DNA from: Thiobacillus sp.
GTDB lineage: Bacteria > Pseudomonadota > Gammaproteobacteria > Burkholderiales > Thiobacillaceae
Direction of reading: 5' to 3'
DNA length: 8,597 nucleotides
NCBI GenBank assembly: GCA_020217265.1
Contig: JAIWOS010000197.1
Span: 1-8,597 of the forward strand
Below are positions 5,727-8,597 of the stretch, one piece after another. The notes under the pieces are model-generated. The model did no database searches, was not told the origin of the DNA, and worked only from the letters and a program-made list of their open reading frames with translations. The stretch's first letter is position 1. Each line of letters opens with the position of its first letter. The position numbers and the translations under genes were made by a program.

Positions 5727-8579
5727 TCAGGGTTCTGCGGGTTCCTGTTTGGCCTTGGTTCTGGATAATCGTTTCACGTCCGGCGCCAGCCACGGGCCGG
5801 TCACCATGTATTCCTGGCTGATGGCTTCTTCCACCGGGTCGCGCAGGATCTTTTGCGCGGCCAGCGCGCCCACGCCTGCTATCGGCCCGCCAAGCAGCGC
5901 GCCCGCCACGGCCACGCCTTCGGACAGTTTCGGGATCACCTTCACCCTGAGCTGCACGGTTTCCTGCCGCAGGTCGGCCAGGCCCGACATGTTGACCTTG
6001 GCGGCCGGGCCGCGCATCCGGAAATCGTCGCTGTAGACGACGCCGCGCGCGATGCGCAGCGTGGCTCCCATGTCGTCGAAGGCGTAGCCTGAATTGAAGA
6101 TATCACGGAAATCGAAGTTCAACCGGCGCGGCAGCGATTGCAGGCTCAGCACCCCCAGGAGCTTGCCGGCGCCCGGTTCGACCTTGAGAAACTGACCGTT
6201 TTTCGCCTTGAAATCGAGCTGGCCCGCCAGCGTGCGAAAGCCGAAGTCGGCCGGCGAGCCTTCCCACGTGGCATTGCCGGATATTTCGGCGGTACCGCGC
6301 TTGAGCGTGTCGGGAAAGCCGAAGCGGGCGAGAAAGCGGCCGGCGTCGAGTACGTTGAGATCCAGGTCGGCACGCGTCTCGCCCGTGCCGCCATCGCGCC
6401 ACAGGCCGCTCATGCGGAACACGCTGTCGGCATGCGTGAGTTGCAGGTTTTCGATGACCAGCCCCTGCGGCGCGCCGCGCGCCACGACATCGAGGCGACC
6501 CAGCGGGCGGTCCTGCAGGCGGAAATCGTCCACCACCAGATCGAGCACGGGGAATTCGGACGCCTTCATGTTCTGCGCATCGTCGCCGGACGCGGCCGGC
6601 GCGGGGTCCGGAATGACGAGCTGGCGGAACTGCGCCGAGACCCGCGCAGGCTGCGCGGCGCCGGCCGGCCGGTAGGTCAGCGTGCCGGAAACTTCATGCC
6701 CGTTCACCTGGGTACGCAACAGGCCGTTGCGGGTGCGCCCCTGCAAGCGCACGTCCTGGAAGCGGCGCCCCATCAGGTCGAAGCTGTCGAAACCAAGGTC
6801 GATGGTCGAGAGCTGCGCGCCGCCTTCGCGCTCGGGCAAGAGGCCCATCCAGCCTGAAATGTCCAGGCCGCGGCCGCTGCCGGCGAGCCGCAGGCCGGGG
6901 TCGGCAGGCATGACGGCCGAGCCGCCGAAGCGGATTTCGCCGCGCACGAAACGGCCCGCGTCGTCGTCGCGCCAGACGGCGCCGACGAGCCGTCCCAGCT
7001 TCACCTCGTGCACGCGGCCGTCGGGCAGCGGCTGGGCGCTGGCAAAGAGGGGCAAGGCCTGCGCGGCCGGCTTGCCCAGCGGGGCGGGAAGGCTGGACCC
7101 CAGGCCGACGAGATCGGATTCGACGCGCACGCGCTCGCCGCCCGGCTCGAAATCGATCTGCCCGTGCCAGAGCGTCTGCCCCGACAGCCGTGCCCCAAGC
7201 GCTTCGCCCAGCCACGGCGCCATGCCGGCGGCGGTGGCACGCCCCTGCGCGAGGAGGCGCACCTCGCCGTTCTGGGTGAGCGCGTCGATCCGCAGGGGGC
7301 CGCCCAGAAACTGCGCGGCGATATTGCTGGCAGTGAGCGAATTGCCGGTGAATTCGACGTCGCCGCGCAGCTGTTCGATGCGGGGCAGCGACGGCGAATA
7401 GAGCGTGTCGCCAAGAAAGGACAAACGCCCCGCCACGGTGGTGTCGTGGCTGCGGCGCAAGGGCACGCGCAGGCTCAGGGCCAGCCGCATGGCGCCGTTG
7501 CCGTCGAGCGCATCGGTGAAGCCGCGCAGGCGCTCGCCCACCGGGCTGAAGTTGGCGAAGCGGATGAAATCCTGCACCGGGCCATTGGCCTGCCCGTCGA
7601 CCTGGAGCAGTTCGTCGTGATGCAGCAGGTCGGGGATAACGACCTTGACCGGCGCCAGCGCCACGCCGTAGATGCGGGCGCGGGTCGAATTCACCTGCAT
7701 CGCCCGGCCTGCGAACACCAGACTGGCGTCCACGTCCTCGATCACGGGCCAGTCGTGGACGTAGCGGATCGTCGCGTCCTTCACCTTCGCCTCGACGCGG
7801 AATGCACCGTCGCCGCGGTCGAAGGGGAAGCGCGCGAGATCGCCGCGCAGGCTGAAGCGCACGTCGTCGGAGCGCCCCGCCACGACCCCTTGTCGCGCCC
7901 AGTCCACCGTGGCGTCGCCGATGCGCCTGGGCAGGTAGCGGTATACCGCGGTGCCGTCGGCGCGCGTCAGGCGCGCTTCGAGATCGGCCCGGCCGCGCGT
8001 GCCGGGCACGTATTCGTAGCTGCCCTTGAGCGTGCCGGCCGCGTCGGGGTTGGCGAACGCCAGCTCGTCAAAACGGAGCAGGTGGCCGCGCGCGGTCCTC
8101 GACCAGCCGCCACGTGCGCGCAGTTCGTCGACCTGTATCCGGGGCTCGCGGAACAGTGCCGGCAGGTCGAGCGCGAGCGGGTGGGCGTCGAGCTCGAACC
8201 GGCCGCCGCGCGCGTCGCCCTCGATGGTGCCGGCGAGCCGGTCGAAGCCGGGGATCGCGCCGTCGGCGTTGATGCCGAGCCCGCTGAAACGGGCAAGCAC
8301 GCTGAAGTTGTCGGCGCCGGGGCGCGCGCCCGTCCAGCCGAGTTTCAGGCTCTCGATGCGGCCGCGCGGGTGGGTCGCCGCCAGACGCGCACGCAATTCG
8401 GCCGGCAGCGGCAGGCCGGGCAGCACGTGCTGCCAGTTCGCCAGATCGAGCGCGCGTCCGGTGAGTTCGCGCGAGGTCGCGTCCCAGGCGAATCCCAGGT
8501 CGAACGCTTCGCCAAGGGCAGCGCCCGTCCACGCCACGCGCAGTTTCTCGAACGCGACGCGCTGGCCGTGCGCGCTGCG
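5727..8579 (-). CDS. yhdP: YhdP family AsmA-like envelope protein, C-terminal part (interrupted by TAG; 5' end outside window)
   Basis: This stretch encodes 950 residues after an in-frame TAG at 8580-8582. YhdP homologues are about 1,250-1,400 residues, so roughly the N-terminal quarter (including the usual single membrane anchor) lies outside the window. In E. coli YhdP acts with TamB and YdbH as a large AsmA-like periplasmic bridge carrying phospholipids to the outer membrane. The visible sequence is rich in beta-strand repeats typical of AsmA proteins. It ends in a well conserved module: LDLNVLDAGRFLARFGFPDT, QLDFKAKNGQFLKVEPGAGK, LGVLSLQSLPRRLNFDFRD and GGPIAGVGALAAQKILRDP. The end, QEYMVTGPWLAPDVKRL, is also standard. 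If the TAG is real, a GTG at 8537 would be the first plausible restart (936 residues), but it has only a weak GAG ahead of it. The gene is first of the leftward run in this window, 15 bases before the hydrolase gene. Family assignment is firm; integrity is uncertain. Confidence 0.9.
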   Translation of the reverse strand, partial: RSAHGQRVAFEKLRVAWTGAALGEAFDLGFAWDATSRELTGRALDLANWQHVLPGLPLPAELRARLAATHPRGRIESLKLGWTGARPGADNFSVLARFSGLGINADGAIPGFDRLAGTIEGDARGGRFELDAHPLALDLPALFREPRIQVDELRARGGWSRTARGHLLRFDELAFANPDAAGTLKGSYEYVPGTRGRADLEARLTRADGTAVYRYLPRRIGDATVDWARQGVVAGRSDDVRFSLRGDLARFPFDRGDGAFRVEAKVKDATIRYVHDWPVIEDVDASLVFAGRAMQVNSTRARIYGVALAPVKVVIPDLLHHDELLQVDGQANGPVQDFIRFANFSPVGERLRGFTDALDGNGAMRLALSLRVPLRRSHDTTVAGRLSFLGDTLYSPSLPRIEQLRGDVEFTGNSLTASNIAAQFLGGPLRIDALTQNGEVRLLAQGRATAAGMAPWLGEALGARLSGQTLWHGQIDFEPGGERVRVESDLVGLGSSLPAPLGKPAAQALPLFASAQPLPDGRVHEVKLGRLVGAVWRDDDAGRFVRGEIRFGGSAVMPADPGLRLAGSGRGLDISGWMGLLPEREGGAQLSTIDLGFDSFDLMGRRFQDVRLQGRTRNGLLRTQVNGHEVSGTLTYRPAGAAQPARVSAQFRQLVIPDPAPAASGDDAQNMKASEFPVLDLVVDDFRLQDRPLGRLDVVARGAPQGLVIENLQLTHADSVFRMSGLWRDGGTGETRADLDLNVLDAGRFLARFGFPDTLKRGTAEISGNATWEGSPADFGFRTLAGQLDFKAKNGQFLKVEPGAGKLLGVLSLQSLPRRLNFDFRDIFNSGYAFDDMGATLRIARGVVYSDDFRMRGPAAKVNMSGLADLRQETVQLRVKVIPKLSEGVAVAGALLGGPIAGVGALAAQKILRDPVEEAISQEYMVTGPWLAPDVKRLSRTKAKQEPAEP

Positions 8580-8582
8580 CTA
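8580..8582 (-). other. In-frame TAG within yhdP coding sequence
   Basis: Reading leftward from 8597 in the yhdP frame gives GQASW, then TAG, then RSAHGQRVAFEKLRVAWTG, which flows directly into the family sequence. Coding character is continuous on both sides of the stop. A single C-to-T change of CAG (Gln) would explain it. Position 15-17 bases from the window end makes a sequence or assembly error possible. Confidence 0.7.
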
Positions 8583-8597
8583 CCAGCTCGCCTGACC

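Noticed and set aside
3604..5768. Long plus-strand open frames opposite tldD and the hydrolase (412 and 307 codons)
   Set aside because: They overlap fully with tldD and the nitrilase-family gene, both unambiguous by motif. The plus-strand products are low-complexity His/Arg/Ala-rich and match nothing I recognise.

Overview
The window is GC-rich (about 59-68% in the stretches counted by hand). It looks like chromosomal DNA of a betaproteobacterium, perhaps of the Rhodocyclales or Nitrosomonadales type. The basis is a DUF1631-GGDEF-EAL fusion, the yhdP-nitrilase-tldD gene order, and close similarity of TldD to the enterobacterial protein. This taxonomic placement is inference. Both outermost genes run off the window, and no RNA gene, insertion sequence or CRISPR array is seen.

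Layout: one gene reads rightward (to 2402) and four read leftward (8597 down to 2481), so the two groups converge on a 78-base gap (2403-2480). The rightward gene encodes the C-terminal part of a large protein: DUF1631, then a degenerate GGDEF domain, then an EAL domain that has lost one catalytic glutamate. It is probably a cyclic-di-GMP sensor or scaffold rather than an enzyme.

The leftward genes, in transcription order, are: (1) yhdP, an AsmA-like envelope protein with its 5' end outside the window and an in-frame TAG at 8580-8582; (2) a carbon-nitrogen hydrolase of the Nit1/omega-amidase type; (3) tldD, the zinc protease subunit; (4) a HEPN-fold protein of the HI0074 (nucleotidyltransferase substrate-binding) family; and (5) a minimal nucleotidyltransferase. 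Spacings are 15, 8, 22 and 15 bases, so all five could share one transcript.

The first three are a housekeeping block. The last two form a HepT/MntA-like toxin-antitoxin pair with intact active-site motifs. The pair has visibly lower GC (about 59-61% against about 68% in tldD) and looks like an accessory insertion behind tldD. The points most worth a second look are the premature TAG in yhdP, the E-to-G loss in the EAL domain, and the toxin-antitoxin pair apparently riding on the tldD transcript.
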